64,000 nucleotides of DNA. It comes from Pseudomonadota bacterium. Its GTDB lineage: Bacteria > Pseudomonadota > Gammaproteobacteria > Xanthomonadales > Xanthomonadaceae. A program made the translations under genes and the position numbers. The notes beneath the pieces were generated by a model. The model searched no databases. It was not told where the DNA came from and saw only the letters and a list, made by a program, of their open reading frames with translations. The DNA is taken from assembly GCA_018242365.1 (NCBI GenBank), contig JAFECB010000004.1, positions 248,001 to 312,000 of the forward strand. Reading direction: 5' to 3'. Numbering within the stretch: the first letter of the stretch is position 1; every line of letters begins with the position of its first letter. Positions 47,665 to 61,014 of this stretch are shown here, in pieces.

Positions 47665-48933
47665 ATGCAAGGGGAAGCGAACAAGGCATTGGGCTTGTGG
47701 TCGGCCACGGCACTGGTGGTCGGCACGATCATTGGTAGCGGCGTATTCCTGTTGCCTGCGGCGCTCGCGCAATACGGCGGCGTCAGTCTGATCGGTTGGG
47801 CGATCACGCTGACCGGCGCACTGGCATTGGCAGCCACCCTCGCCCGGCTGGCGATGCGCTGGCCGCAAACCGGCGGCCCCTACGCCTTCGCACGCAATGC
47901 GTTTGGCGACCTGCCGGGCTTCGTGGTGGCGTGGAGTTACTGGATCTGCAACTGGACCGCGTGTGCCGCAGTCGCGGTCGCCTTTGCCGGCAGCCTCGGC
48001 GCGATCTTTCCCGGGCTGGTGGCGACGCCGCTGCGGTCTGCCGGGTGCGCACTGGCTGCGCTCTGGTTCTGCATCGGGATCAACCTTGCCGGTATGCGCG
48101 AATTCGGACGCGCGCAGATCGTCCTTACCGCACTCAAGTTCCTGCCGCTGCTGCTGTTTGGTGGAATCGCCATTTGGCTCATCGACGGCAGCCACTACCG
48201 GCCACTGAATCCCGGTACGGAGTCGTTGCCGCAAGCAATCAATGCCACCGTCGCGCTGACCGTGTGGTCCTTGCTGGGGCTGGAAACGGCCACGGTACCA
48301 GCAGGTTCCATCGAACACCCCGAGCGCACCATTCCACGCGCAACGGTGCTCGGCACCCTGCTCGCCGGCATCGCCACCGTGCTCGCGGTGAGTGCGGTGA
48401 TCGGCATCGTGCCGATGGCACAGCTGCAGGTATCCACGGCTCCGATGGCGGATGCGGCGCAAATGCTGTGGGGCTCCTGGGCCGGCATGGGTATCGCGCT
48501 TGTCGCCGCGATCTCCTGCCTCGGCGCACTCAACAGTTCGGTGATGGCGGCAGCCCAGGTGGCACTGGCAGCCGCAGACGACCGCCTGCTGCCTGCTTTC
48601 TTCGCACGCCGGAGCACGCGCGGTACACCTGCATCGAGCATCGTGCTGGTGGGCGTGCTGGCCACCGCGCTGGTCTGTGCAAATTTCAGCAAGTCACTGG
48701 TGGAGCTGTTCACCTTCGTGATCCTGCTTGCGACCGCCGCCACGCTGATTCCCTACGTCGCCAGCAGTGCGGCTTGGCTGCGTCGCGGCCAGGGTGGCCG
48801 GCTTGCGGCGACACTGGCGCTGATCTTCAGCCTGTACGCGTTGATCGGCACGGGAACAGAAGCCCTGCTGTGGTGCGCAGTGCTGCTGCTGGCCGGGTTG
48901 CCGATCTACTATTGGATGCGGAGAAACTCCTGA
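47665..48933 (+). CDS. APC-superfamily amino acid permease
   Basis: 422 residues with about 12 membrane helices. The first helix motif GTIIGSGVFLLPAALAQYGG is the APC substrate/sodium-site loop. The helix-6 region has TVWSLLGLETATVPAGSIEHPERTIPRAT, again family-typical. YjeH- or arginine/agmatine-antiporter-like members are the nearest in feel; substrate unknown. ATG at 47665 follows ggagg (47656-47660). Downstream of the Rieske gene on the same strand, perhaps importing its substrate. Confidence 0.87.
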   Translation: MQGEANKALGLWSATALVVGTIIGSGVFLLPAALAQYGGVSLIGWAITLTGALALAATLARLAMRWPQTGGPYAFARNAFGDLPGFVVAWSYWICNWTACAAVAVAFAGSLGAIFPGLVATPLRSAGCALAALWFCIGINLAGMREFGRAQIVLTALKFLPLLLFGGIAIWLIDGSHYRPLNPGTESLPQAINATVALTVWSLLGLETATVPAGSIEHPERTIPRATVLGTLLAGIATVLAVSAVIGIVPMAQLQVSTAPMADAAQMLWGSWAGMGIALVAAISCLGALNSSVMAAAQVALAAADDRLLPAFFARRSTRGTPASSIVLVGVLATALVCANFSKSLVELFTFVILLATAATLIPYVASSAAWLRRGQGGRLAATLALIFSLYALIGTGTEALLWCAVLLLAGLPIYYWMRRNS

Positions 48934-48983
48934 ACCCGCTACGCTTTCCGCGTGCGCCCACCCTCCGCTCAAAGGTTCGAACG

Positions 48984-49742
48984 ATGCCTCGCCATACCCG
49001 CCGTTCTCTCATCGCGGCGTCGACCTGCCTCATGCTCGGCAACATCCCATTTACCCACGCCGCCAGCTTCGATTGCGACAAGGCCCGCACCGGCGTGGAA
49101 AAGGCGATCTGCTCAGACTCGAAGCTTTCGGAATACGACGAACGCATCGCCGCCGCATTCAAGCGCGCGTTGGGCGAATGGAACGGCGCGATCCGCAATT
49201 ACGTGCGCGATGACCAGCGCCGATGGCTGGCGGAGATCCGTCGTATCGACACACCCGCCGAAAGCGAGATCGAACCTCTGTGCGTGGCTGGCGACCTGCC
49301 CTGCCTGCGCCGCGAACTGCAACTGCGCATGGACACTCTGGAAAGCTCCGGCTATCGCAACAGTGGCGTGTACCAGCGCAGCGATGGCGGCGGCAACCTG
49401 CTGGTGACGGCGATCCGCAACGCCGATATCCGCCTTCGCGTGTACGACCGCAAGACTTCGAAAATTCTCGGTAGCGCCGAAGACGAGGCTGCGACCCAGC
49501 GCAGCGGCCTTCCGCAATTGCAGCGCGACACCTTCCAGTGGCACGGCCCGGATACCTTCCTCGTCGAGGCCGCCGACGACACCGGCACGCCCGCAGCGGA
49601 CGGCTGCTCATTGACCGTGCAGTTCACCGAACGCGCGGCGATGGTGCTCCAGCAGGGCGGTTGCAATGGCGCCCGCCTGGAAGGCACCTATCTCCGTGAC
49701 CTTTCCGACCTGCCGAGCAATCACGAATCCAGCGTGGACTGA
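48984..49742 (+). CDS. LprI-like (DUF1311) exported protein
   Basis: 252 residues with a signal peptide (RRSLIAASTCLMLGNIPFTHA-AS). The domain after it, FDCDKARTGVEKAICSDSKLSEYDERIAAAFKRAL, is the Cys-pair start of DUF1311/LprI proteins (Cys-x-lysozyme-inhibitor-like family), with further cysteines in CVAGDLPCLRRELQLRM. The C-terminal 130 residues are a separate beta-rich region of unknown family. In Mycobacterium LprI inhibits lysozyme; here function is unproven. Follows the permease by 50 bases. Confidence 0.7.
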   Translation: MPRHTRRSLIAASTCLMLGNIPFTHAASFDCDKARTGVEKAICSDSKLSEYDERIAAAFKRALGEWNGAIRNYVRDDQRRWLAEIRRIDTPAESEIEPLCVAGDLPCLRRELQLRMDTLESSGYRNSGVYQRSDGGGNLLVTAIRNADIRLRVYDRKTSKILGSAEDEAATQRSGLPQLQRDTFQWHGPDTFLVEAADDTGTPAADGCSLTVQFTERAAMVLQQGGCNGARLEGTYLRDLSDLPSNHESSVD

Positions 49743-49775
49743 TGACATCGCGCGGCTTGCCCGCACCAGAGTTCG

Positions 49776-51026
49776 TTACATCTGGTCCGTCGGCTCCAGC
49801 GCCGACGGTGCCGGCGGCACCCGCAGCGATGCCTGCGTGTCACGGGTTTCCCACCACCAGAACAGCCAGCCGGTGAACGCGAATGCGGACGCGCCGAAGG
49901 CCAGAGCCAGTCCGCTGCCACTGAGCAACGAGGACAGCGAGCCGGCGATCGCCGCATTGACCAAAAGGCCAATGAACGCCTGCAAGGACGACGCACTGCC
50001 GCGCTGGCCCGGATACATGTCGAGGATGGCCAAGGTGATGATCGGGAAGGACAGCGCAATCCCGAATGCGTTGAGGCTCATCGGCAACACCGCCCACGGC
50101 AAGCCTGGCTGCGGTGCCAGCAGGTTGTAACCGACGTTCACCAACATCGAAAGGCCGCAGCAGGCAAACCCGATACCCGCCATGTGCTTGCCATCGACTC
50201 GCCCGGCGGCACGACCGGACACGAAGGCACCCAGCATCATTCCGCTGATCATCGGGATGAAGAACCAGCCGAATTGCGTTTCGTGCAGCCCAAGCAAATC
50301 CAGCACGAAGGCCGGGGCCGAGCTGATGTACAGGAACAGCGCACCGAAATTCAACGCTGCCGCCGCTGACAAGCGCAGGAAGCGCGGATTGCGAGCGATG
50401 CCGAGATAGCCACGCGCCAGCGAACCTGCCTGCAATGGCAAGCGCACCGCCGGCAGATGGGTTTCCGGCAGGCGCAACCACACCGCCACGGCCAGCAGCG
50501 CGGCAAACGCGGCCAGGAACAGGAAGATCGCCGGCCAGCGGTGCCAGCCCAGCAACCAGCCACCTAGTATCGGCGCCACCGCCGGCGCGATGCCGAAGAT
50601 CATCGACACCTGGCTCATCAATCGTTGTGCGTCATCCCCATGCAGCACATCGCGGATCACCGCGCGCCCGACGATCAGGCCAACGCCAGCGCTCAGGCCT
50701 TGCAGTGCGCGACATGCCAATAGCTGCGACAGGTCCGTTGCCAACGCACAACCCACCGACGCCAGTGCAAATACGCCAAGCCCGGCGAGGATCACCCGTT
50801 TGCGCCCAAGCGCATCGGACAGCGGCCCGTGCACCAGACTCATCGCCGCGTAGGCCAGCAGGTAGACACTGATGGTCTGCTGCATCGCCAGCTTGTCGGC
50901 ACCGAACTGGGCACCGATCTGCGGGAAGGCCGGGAAGATGGTGTCGATCGAGAACGGGCCGAACATGGCCAGCCCCCCCAGCAACAGGGCCAAATGTCGC
51001 GTCGAAGGGGGTGCGTCTTGGGGCAT
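49776..51026 (-). CDS. Bcr/CflA family multidrug efflux transporter
   Basis: 416-residue MFS protein with 12 hydrophobic helices. Motif A appears as GPLSDALGRKRVIL (about residues 67-80), and the Bcr/CflA features DTIFPAFPQIGAQF and RALQGLSAGVGLIVGRAVIRD are present. It exports drugs or metabolites by proton antiport. Its start is 23 bases or less from a pair of GATTGTAA direct repeats, and its promoter region is divergent from the glycine riboswitch. Confidence 0.9.
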   Translation of the reverse strand: MPQDAPPSTRHLALLLGGLAMFGPFSIDTIFPAFPQIGAQFGADKLAMQQTISVYLLAYAAMSLVHGPLSDALGRKRVILAGLGVFALASVGCALATDLSQLLACRALQGLSAGVGLIVGRAVIRDVLHGDDAQRLMSQVSMIFGIAPAVAPILGGWLLGWHRWPAIFLFLAAFAALLAVAVWLRLPETHLPAVRLPLQAGSLARGYLGIARNPRFLRLSAAAALNFGALFLYISSAPAFVLDLLGLHETQFGWFFIPMISGMMLGAFVSGRAAGRVDGKHMAGIGFACCGLSMLVNVGYNLLAPQPGLPWAVLPMSLNAFGIALSFPIITLAILDMYPGQRGSASSLQAFIGLLVNAAIAGSLSSLLSGSGLALAFGASAFAFTGWLFWWWETRDTQASLRVPPAPSALEPTDQM

Positions 51027-51164
51027 GGATCGATTGTAAGGATTGTAACTATCGAAGAGTCGTGACTAGCGAACGGAACAAGCGGGCGGAACCGGCACAA
51101 AGGATGCCGACTGGATCAGCGTTGCCCAAAATCCCCGGCCGCCGGCCCTGTATAATTGCCCTGC
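51027..51164. promoter_or_regulatory. divergent promoter region between the exporter and the glycine riboswitch
   Basis: No gene. On the plus side a perfect -10 hexamer tataat (51151-51156) stands just before the riboswitch; no good -35 was found at 16-18 bases. On the exporter side two direct repeats of gattgtaa (51032-51039 and 51041-51048) lie next to the ATG of the Bcr/CflA gene; read on the minus strand they give ttacaatccttacaat, which could be a -10 element or a repressor site. Together with the riboswitch this accounts for the 389 bases between the two genes. Confidence 0.55.
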
Positions 51165-51380
51165 ACGGTGGGAGAAGCGCGCGTGACCGGTCACGCGAGG
51201 CTGCCGAAGGCGCAACCGCCCGGAATCGCTCAGGCCCAAGACCGCCGTGTGACCAAACTCTGGAGAGACTGGCCCGCGTCTGAACCACGCGCGTCGGCGC
51301 CGAAGGGGCAAGAAGCCGCGCGGATTCCCCCTCCCCGCCCGCAGGCTTCCAAACTCTCAGGCAAAAGGACAGAGCGGGCA
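51165..51380 (+). ncRNA. tandem glycine riboswitch
   Basis: Two consecutive aptamers of the glycine class precede gcvP. Aptamer 1 (about 51168-51268) contains gggagaagc, the core gctgccgaaggcgcaa and the closing ctctggagaga. Aptamer 2 (about 51270-51378) contains gcgccgaaggggcaa and the highly conserved end aactctcaggcaaaaggac followed by agag. Such tandem riboswitches turn on glycine-cleavage genes when glycine is abundant. Between aptamer 2 and the gcvP ATG, gcatcc (51378-51383) can pair with ggatgc (51406-51411), a candidate expression platform near the start codon. Confidence 0.93.
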
Positions 51381-51415
51381 TCCTCTTCACGCGCCACGCG
51401 CCTTCGGATGCCGCC

Positions 51416-54325
<2,910 letters not shown>

Positions 54326-54345
54326 GTCTTAACCAAGGCAACGCT

Positions 54346-54393
54346 GGTCATGCCTTCGTCCCGGCGCAAGCCGGGATGGCGAGCACAATGACC
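54346..54393. repeat. hairpin repeat (cccggcgcaagccggg) after gcvP
   Basis: A cccggc-gcaa-gccggg stem-loop (54360-54375) lies inside an outer ggtcat/atgacc pair (54346-54351, 54388-54393). A related cccgcgcaagcggg hairpin occurs in the rpsB leader (15653-15666), so this is probably a family of small interspersed palindromes. Here it separates gcvP from a convergent gene and may double as a terminator. Confidence 0.6.
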
Positions 54394-54400
54394 CCGAGCC

Positions 54401-55873
54401 TCATGCCTCGGGATTGATCGGCGTCTCCTTGCCGACATCCCAGCCGCGCCAGCGCCCGGTCGCCAAGTCCAGCGATAGCGGGCCTTCGTGCCGGCGGGTG
54501 ACGCCCTCCTTCACATCGCTCCATTCGCCGTACAGGAGCAGATGCGTTCCAAGCTCCCAGCGGTTGGTCAACTCCGTGTACGGTAGTTCCGCCGTCCACA
54601 GCGTTCGTGTGAGGTTTGCATCCACGCGCGAAATGGCGAGGTGGCCCTGCGCATCCATGCGCGTGCGATGCAGGATCAGCACACTGTCCGGATTCTGCAA
54701 ACGCAGCGGCGGACGCACCGCCGGTTTCATGATGGGACCGCGCTGGACCCATTGCGGCGCGCCCGCCACCGCCACGGCCTTGAGCAGGCGACCCTGCAGC
54801 CATTCGCCTGCACCCTGCACACGTTCCAGCCGGATGATGCGCTTGAATTGTTCCGGGTTGAAGTTCGCGACGCAATCGCGCATCCGTTGTGCATGCACGG
54901 CCAGGTCAGCACCTCGATTGCGCGCGTACTCCTCGATGTCGCTGGAGCGCGCAAGCAAGTCCGCGTCCTCTCGACTCTCGATCGTCGAGACCTGATCCTC
55001 GCAATAACCGCGGACGCCACCCTTGCCGCCACCCCAGCGGGTGAAATCGTCATTGAACCCGGTCGTCGCCCGCCAGAACGTGCGTCTGGCGCGATCGCGT
55101 TCATCACTTATTTCGGCGGAATCCGCGTAGTGGCTGCCCCATTTGTCGTTCTCGGCATCGCGCGCTTCCGCCTCACTGAGCAAGCCAACCCATCCGCCAT
55201 CGAATTGGCCGTGGCGTACCCCGAACTCCGGCGTGTGATAGCCGCCATTCCAGCTGCTGCTCATGTTGTTCGCGTAGCTGAACTGTGCTTCATCCGCGAC
55301 CTGATAGGGGCTGGCCTGGAAGCCGGGCACCGCGATCCGCACGCGACGGGCATCCGCCAGCGTCACGATCAATTCGCCCAGCATGGTGTAGTACTTCAGC
55401 TCCTTCGGCAGCAGCGTCGCGATGGACGGATTGGCGCGCTCCAGCGCGGCGCGATCGGCCACGACCGACCCATCACGCGCCGACAGCGCCAACGGCTGGT
55501 CGTGAACCCAGACCCAGACCAGATCGCCCTGTTGCCCGAGCACGCGAATCTGGGCGCCAACCCCGCCCTCCTTGTCGCGCAACATCCGCAGCTCCTTGGT
55601 CCACAGGGGCTGGGCAGTCGCCGGGTCATGCGCCTGCAGGCGCAAGTGATAGCGATACTCCGTCACCCAGCGGCCGATGCTGCGACTGCCGCTGCCGACA
55701 TGGCGCGAGCGCTGCTCTTCCTGGGTGGTCGCAAGCCATGCCTGCTGGCCGTGCCCGGTATCGACCAGCCCGATCGGACCATTGCGCTCGGGCGGCTCCA
55801 AGCGGCTTTGCGTGCATGCGGCCAGCGACAGCAGCAGCGCCGTGGCCAGCACAAACAAACCCGTGTTGCGCAT
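54401..55873 (-). CDS. uncharacterised lipoprotein (PA2928-like)
   Basis: 490 residues with a lipoprotein signal (LFVLATALLLSLAAC, Cys about residue 20). I recall similar proteins under the label PA2928 family, with no known function; that match is uncertain. The mature protein is hydrophilic and Trp-rich with beta-strand-like segments (RYHLRLQAHDPATAQPLWTKEL, LVWVWVHDQPLALSARDG, HLAISRVDANLTRTLWTAEL), reminiscent of beta-propeller/PQQ-type repeats, plus a Gly-rich middle (FTRWGGGKGGVRGYCEDQV). The ATG at 55873 is preferred over an in-frame start nine codons upstream because it begins the signal peptide. Confidence 0.6.
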   Translation of the reverse strand: MRNTGLFVLATALLLSLAACTQSRLEPPERNGPIGLVDTGHGQQAWLATTQEEQRSRHVGSGSRSIGRWVTEYRYHLRLQAHDPATAQPLWTKELRMLRDKEGGVGAQIRVLGQQGDLVWVWVHDQPLALSARDGSVVADRAALERANPSIATLLPKELKYYTMLGELIVTLADARRVRIAVPGFQASPYQVADEAQFSYANNMSSSWNGGYHTPEFGVRHGQFDGGWVGLLSEAEARDAENDKWGSHYADSAEISDERDRARRTFWRATTGFNDDFTRWGGGKGGVRGYCEDQVSTIESREDADLLARSSDIEEYARNRGADLAVHAQRMRDCVANFNPEQFKRIIRLERVQGAGEWLQGRLLKAVAVAGAPQWVQRGPIMKPAVRPPLRLQNPDSVLILHRTRMDAQGHLAISRVDANLTRTLWTAELPYTELTNRWELGTHLLLYGEWSDVKEGVTRRHEGPLSLDLATGRWRGWDVGKETPINPEA

Positions 55874-55974
55874 GGAAAGTCTCCGTTCGACACCTTCCAT
55901 GTTTCACGCATTTACTGACCGACAACGGCCAGCGCGCTAAAGCTATCACTACCTCCCGCACCGAGGCCATGAAC

Positions 55975-56004
55975 GAACAGGCCCCGCGGGTGCGGGGCCT
56001 GTTC
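55975..56004 (-). terminator. terminator hairpin after the M1 aminopeptidase
   Basis: gaacaggccccgc and gcggggcctgttc form a perfect 13-pair stem with a four-base loop (gggt). It lies 26 bases past the aminopeptidase stop on the minus strand. The T tract is weak, so it could also act as a stabilising 3' hairpin. Confidence 0.7.
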
Positions 56005-56029
56005 GCAGGGCCGCAATCAAGGCAACGCC

Positions 56030-58702
56030 TTACACACCCTGCTGCTTCAGCCAGGCATCGATCTGCGGAAGCCGGCGCTGGCGCAGCTTGATCCGGGTCT
56101 GGATACCGAGGATCGCCTGCTCGGATTCACGCCGCGAAGTGGGCGCGATATAGGCTTCGGCAAACGCACGGATCTTGTCGACCATCTTCGGATCGATCGA
56201 GGCACGGCCAAGGCCCGGGTAGTACCGCGCGAGCGAGGTGGTATCCACCAGCGTGTTGATCTTTTCGCGATGGGCGACCGCGAAGTCGAACGCCAGGTCC
56301 GGATGTTCCCACGACACCGCCGAGATCATCCCCGCGCCATTGGTCGCGCCCGGCTCGTCGGTGAGCGCAAGGTCCAGCGCACGCTGCGCCAAGGTCTTGT
56401 CCTTGGCCATCGCCAGCAGGCTGTAGTACTGGTCACGCAGCATCGAGGATTTTTCCGCCTTGGCCAGCGCATGCAGCTTGTCCCAGGTGGCGGCATCGGC
56501 ATTGCGCGCCACCATCCCGAGCACGGTGCGACGCAGCTCGGGCGAGAGCGTCCGCGGGTCGGCGAGGAAGGCATCGAAACGCCGGCGCGCTTCGGCCAGC
56601 ACCGCCGCATCGCCCAAGCCGCCGAGTGTCGAGACCAGGGCCGTGCGCAGTTGGCGGGTGGTGGTGGAATCCCCTTCGCGGGTCTCCCAGCCCAGTTGCG
56701 CGAACTTGGGCGACAAGCGCGCGATCACGAACTTGCGCACAGCCGCCTGCTTCGTCGGATTGCCCTTGTACAGATCGTCCAGCGAACCCAGCGAGCCCAC
56801 CGCCATCTGCCACAGATCGGGGGCCGCATCCAGCGGCACCTGCAGGGCGAGGTTGAGCGGATCGGATTCCGGCTGCAGGCCCACGGTGGCCAACGCGCCG
56901 GCATCCATCATCACGCCCACCTGGTCCACCAGCGGCAGCCGGTTGAACCCGGCCGACAGCGCGCGGAATTGCTCGGGCGCATACAAGGTGCGGTAGTAGC
57001 CCTTCTGGCCTGCATTCACGATTACCGGAGCCGAGCAGCCCGGCAAGCTCAGCGTGGCGGTGCCATCGACCAGCACCCGACTGACGACGCCATCGCCACC
57101 GCGCACGCTGACCGGCACGCGCCAGTGCAGCGGTGTCTTGTCGGGACGGTCGACGCTGTATTCGCCCTGGGTCAGGGTGAGCTGGGTCTGGCCGTTGCTG
57201 CAGCTGCTCGAGGCACGAATCAACGGCACGCCCGGTTGGCGGGTGAAATCATGCGCGACCTCGACGAAGTGTCGACCCGGCGCGGCGACATCCATTTCTG
57301 CCCACAGATCATCGGTGACCGCGTTGCCGTAAGCATGCTTGCGGATGTAGCTGCGCACACCGGTGCGCCATGCATCCTCGCCCACGTAGTCTTCGAGCAT
57401 CGCGATCACCGCCGAACCCTTGCCGTAGGTGATGCCGTCAAAGGCCTGACTGGCCTGCTCCACGGTGGCGATCGGCTGCACGATCGGGTGGGTGGTGGCA
57501 TAGGCATCTCCGCCCATCGCGCCACGGCTGGTGAAGGCAGCGTCCACGCCGCCGCTGTCCCATTCCGGATGCAGTTTGCGGGTGGTGCGGCCTTCCATCC
57601 AGGTGGCGAAGCCTTCGTTCAACCACAGGTCATCCCACCAGCGCATGGTCACGAGATCGCCGAACCACTGGTGGGCGATTTCATGCGCGGCGGTGGTGAA
57701 CACGCGCTGCTGGTCGGAGATGTTGGAGATCGCCGGATCCAGCAGCATCGAGGCTTCGAAGGTGAAGATCGCGCCCCAGTTCTCCATCGCGCTGAAGAAC
57801 TGGCTGCGGCCCGGCGCGGCGATGTTGTCGAGCTTCGGCAAGGGATAATTCACGCCGAAGTAGTCGTTGTATTCGCGCAGCACGTCGCGGCTGGCTTCCA
57901 GCGCGAACCGCGCCTGATCGGCCTTGCCCTTCAATGCGATCACGCCGATCTGCACGCCGTTGTCGGTCAGGGTGGTGCGCTCGAAGTCACCCACGCCGAG
58001 GAACAGCAGATAGGTGGACATCTTCGGCGAGGTGGCGAACGTGGTGCGGGTGAGCCCGTTCGGCAGCACCTGGGTCGCCTTCGCCGGCATGTTGCTGACC
58101 ACCATCTCGCTGCTGGGCGCGTTCACGGTCAGGTCGAAGGTCGCCTTGAAGTTCGGCTCGTCCCAGGACGGGATGAAGCGACGCGCGTCGGAATTCTCGA
58201 ACTGGGTGTACAGCGCGCGCTTGCTGCCGTTGGCCGTCGGGTAATCCAGCGCGAAGAAGCCATTGGCCTGGGTACCGATCTTGCCGGTGTAATCGGTCGC
58301 CAGCACGTAGTGACCAGGGGCCAGTGGCGCGGCGAACACGAACGCGGCGGTCTGGCTGCCGGCATCGACGTCCACCGATTTCGGCGTCAGGGTCTTGCCG
58401 GCGGCGGTGGTCAGGGTGCTGTGGGCAAAGCGCATGTCCACCGCCTGCAGCACGATGCGGTCGGTCGCGGCCAGCACCTCGATGTCGATCTTCACCTTGC
58501 CGTCGAAATTCAACGCCTGCGCGTGCGGAGTGATCTCGACGGTGTAGTGCGACGGACGTGCCGTACGCGGCAGCTGGGTGGTGACGGCAGCAGCGGATCC
58601 CGCGCTTGCCGGTGTATCAGCGGCAGGCATGGCGATGACTTGGCTGCATGCAAGGCTCAGCGCCAAGGCAAGCGCGAGGGGGCGAACGACAGGACGACGC
58701 AT
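56030..58702 (-). CDS. exported M1-family aminopeptidase
   Basis: 890 residues with a signal peptide (RPLALALALSLACSQVIAMPA), possibly a lipoprotein-like LACS site. The M1 exopeptidase motif is SAMEN (304-308) and the zinc site is HEIAH (His340, Glu341, His344) with Glu363 in NEGFATW, exactly 18 residues on. An ERAP1-like C-terminal domain follows. Unlike cytosolic PepN it is exported, so it probably works on peptides in the periplasm or medium. The ATG at 58702 starts the signal peptide; the longer frame is not. Confidence 0.94.
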   Translation of the reverse strand: MRRPVVRPLALALALSLACSQVIAMPAADTPASAGSAAAVTTQLPRTARPSHYTVEITPHAQALNFDGKVKIDIEVLAATDRIVLQAVDMRFAHSTLTTAAGKTLTPKSVDVDAGSQTAAFVFAAPLAPGHYVLATDYTGKIGTQANGFFALDYPTANGSKRALYTQFENSDARRFIPSWDEPNFKATFDLTVNAPSSEMVVSNMPAKATQVLPNGLTRTTFATSPKMSTYLLFLGVGDFERTTLTDNGVQIGVIALKGKADQARFALEASRDVLREYNDYFGVNYPLPKLDNIAAPGRSQFFSAMENWGAIFTFEASMLLDPAISNISDQQRVFTTAAHEIAHQWFGDLVTMRWWDDLWLNEGFATWMEGRTTRKLHPEWDSGGVDAAFTSRGAMGGDAYATTHPIVQPIATVEQASQAFDGITYGKGSAVIAMLEDYVGEDAWRTGVRSYIRKHAYGNAVTDDLWAEMDVAAPGRHFVEVAHDFTRQPGVPLIRASSSCSNGQTQLTLTQGEYSVDRPDKTPLHWRVPVSVRGGDGVVSRVLVDGTATLSLPGCSAPVIVNAGQKGYYRTLYAPEQFRALSAGFNRLPLVDQVGVMMDAGALATVGLQPESDPLNLALQVPLDAAPDLWQMAVGSLGSLDDLYKGNPTKQAAVRKFVIARLSPKFAQLGWETREGDSTTTRQLRTALVSTLGGLGDAAVLAEARRRFDAFLADPRTLSPELRRTVLGMVARNADAATWDKLHALAKAEKSSMLRDQYYSLLAMAKDKTLAQRALDLALTDEPGATNGAGMISAVSWEHPDLAFDFAVAHREKINTLVDTTSLARYYPGLGRASIDPKMVDKIRAFAEAYIAPTSRRESEQAILGIQTRIKLRQRRLPQIDAWLKQQGV

Positions 58703-58812
58703 GGGGGCTTCCGGGTGCGGGGACAGGACGCGATCCTCGCGCAGATATCCACCCGGCGACACCGCCTGAAGTCATGGATTGCCCGCGAGTGCGCCTGGTC
58801 GACAACAACCGT

Positions 58813-59490
58813 TCAGATCAGATGCCGCATCACCGCCACGTAATGGCATACGCTGCCGATCAACACGAAACCATGCCAGATCGCGTGCGCGTAGCGCAGG
58901 TTGGGCCGCATGTAGAAAAAGGTACCGCCGCTATAAGCCAGCCCACCGACCAGCAGCCAGATCAAGGTCGCCGTGTCCAGCGCATGCAGCATCGGCTTGA
59001 TCGCCACCACCAGCAACCAGCCCATGCCGAGGTAGATGAAGGTGGACAGGCGCTTGAATCGGCCGGTGTAGAACAGCTTGAACACCACCCCGGCCAGCGC
59101 CAGCGTCCAGATCGTGCCGAACAGCCACCAGCCGGTGGGCCCACGCAGGCCCACCAACATGAACGGCGTGTAGGTACCGGCGATCAGCAGATAGATCGCG
59201 CAATGGTCGAACACCTTCAGCCGGCCCTTGGCGATCGGATGCGAGATCGCGTGGTACAGGGTGGAGGCGGTGTACAGCAGCAACATCGCCACGCCGAAGA
59301 CAATGGCGCTGGCCAGCTGCCAACCATCGCCGTAGATCGCGGAAAGGGTGATCAGGACCGCGCCGGCAGCCAGTGCCGCCGCCGCGCCGAAGCCGTGGGT
59401 CAGGGCATTGGCCAGCTCTTCGCCCCGCGTGTAGGCAGGGGCGGGCTTGTCGGCGAACGGTAACGCGGTGGCATGCATGTCGCGCAGCAT
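58813..59490 (-). CDS. hemolysin III family membrane protein (YqfA/TrhA-like)
   Basis: 225 residues with seven hydrophobic helices and the PAQR/HlyIII signatures EELANALTHGFGAAAALA, STLYHAISHPIAKGRLKVFDHCAIYLLIAGTYTPF and NLRYAHAIWHGFVLIGSVCHYVAVMRHL, whose His/Asp residues form a zinc site in relatives. True hemolytic action is not implied; relatives are linked to membrane-energetics control. Start is ATG at 59490 or, four codons later, 59478; neither has a clear ribosome-binding site. Confidence 0.85.
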   Translation of the reverse strand: MLRDMHATALPFADKPAPAYTRGEELANALTHGFGAAAALAAGAVLITLSAIYGDGWQLASAIVFGVAMLLLYTASTLYHAISHPIAKGRLKVFDHCAIYLLIAGTYTPFMLVGLRGPTGWWLFGTIWTLALAGVVFKLFYTGRFKRLSTFIYLGMGWLLVVAIKPMLHALDTATLIWLLVGGLAYSGGTFFYMRPNLRYAHAIWHGFVLIGSVCHYVAVMRHLI

Positions 59491-59509
59491 ACCATCGGGT
59501 ATGGACCGA

Positions 59510-60952
<1,443 letters not shown>

Positions 60953-61014
60953 TTACCTGAAAAAGCAGCCCACCGCCCAGCGCATCGGATCATGCGCTCG
61001 GGGTCAGGCAGCCA

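Noticed and set aside
47796..48983. Plus-frame extension upstream of the LprI-like gene
   Set aside because: This frame overlaps the permease gene; a signal peptide begins only at 48984.
56270..58843. 857-codon open frame antisense to the M1 aminopeptidase
   Set aside because: Long only because the opposite strand is GC-rich coding sequence; Arg/His-rich, no domains.
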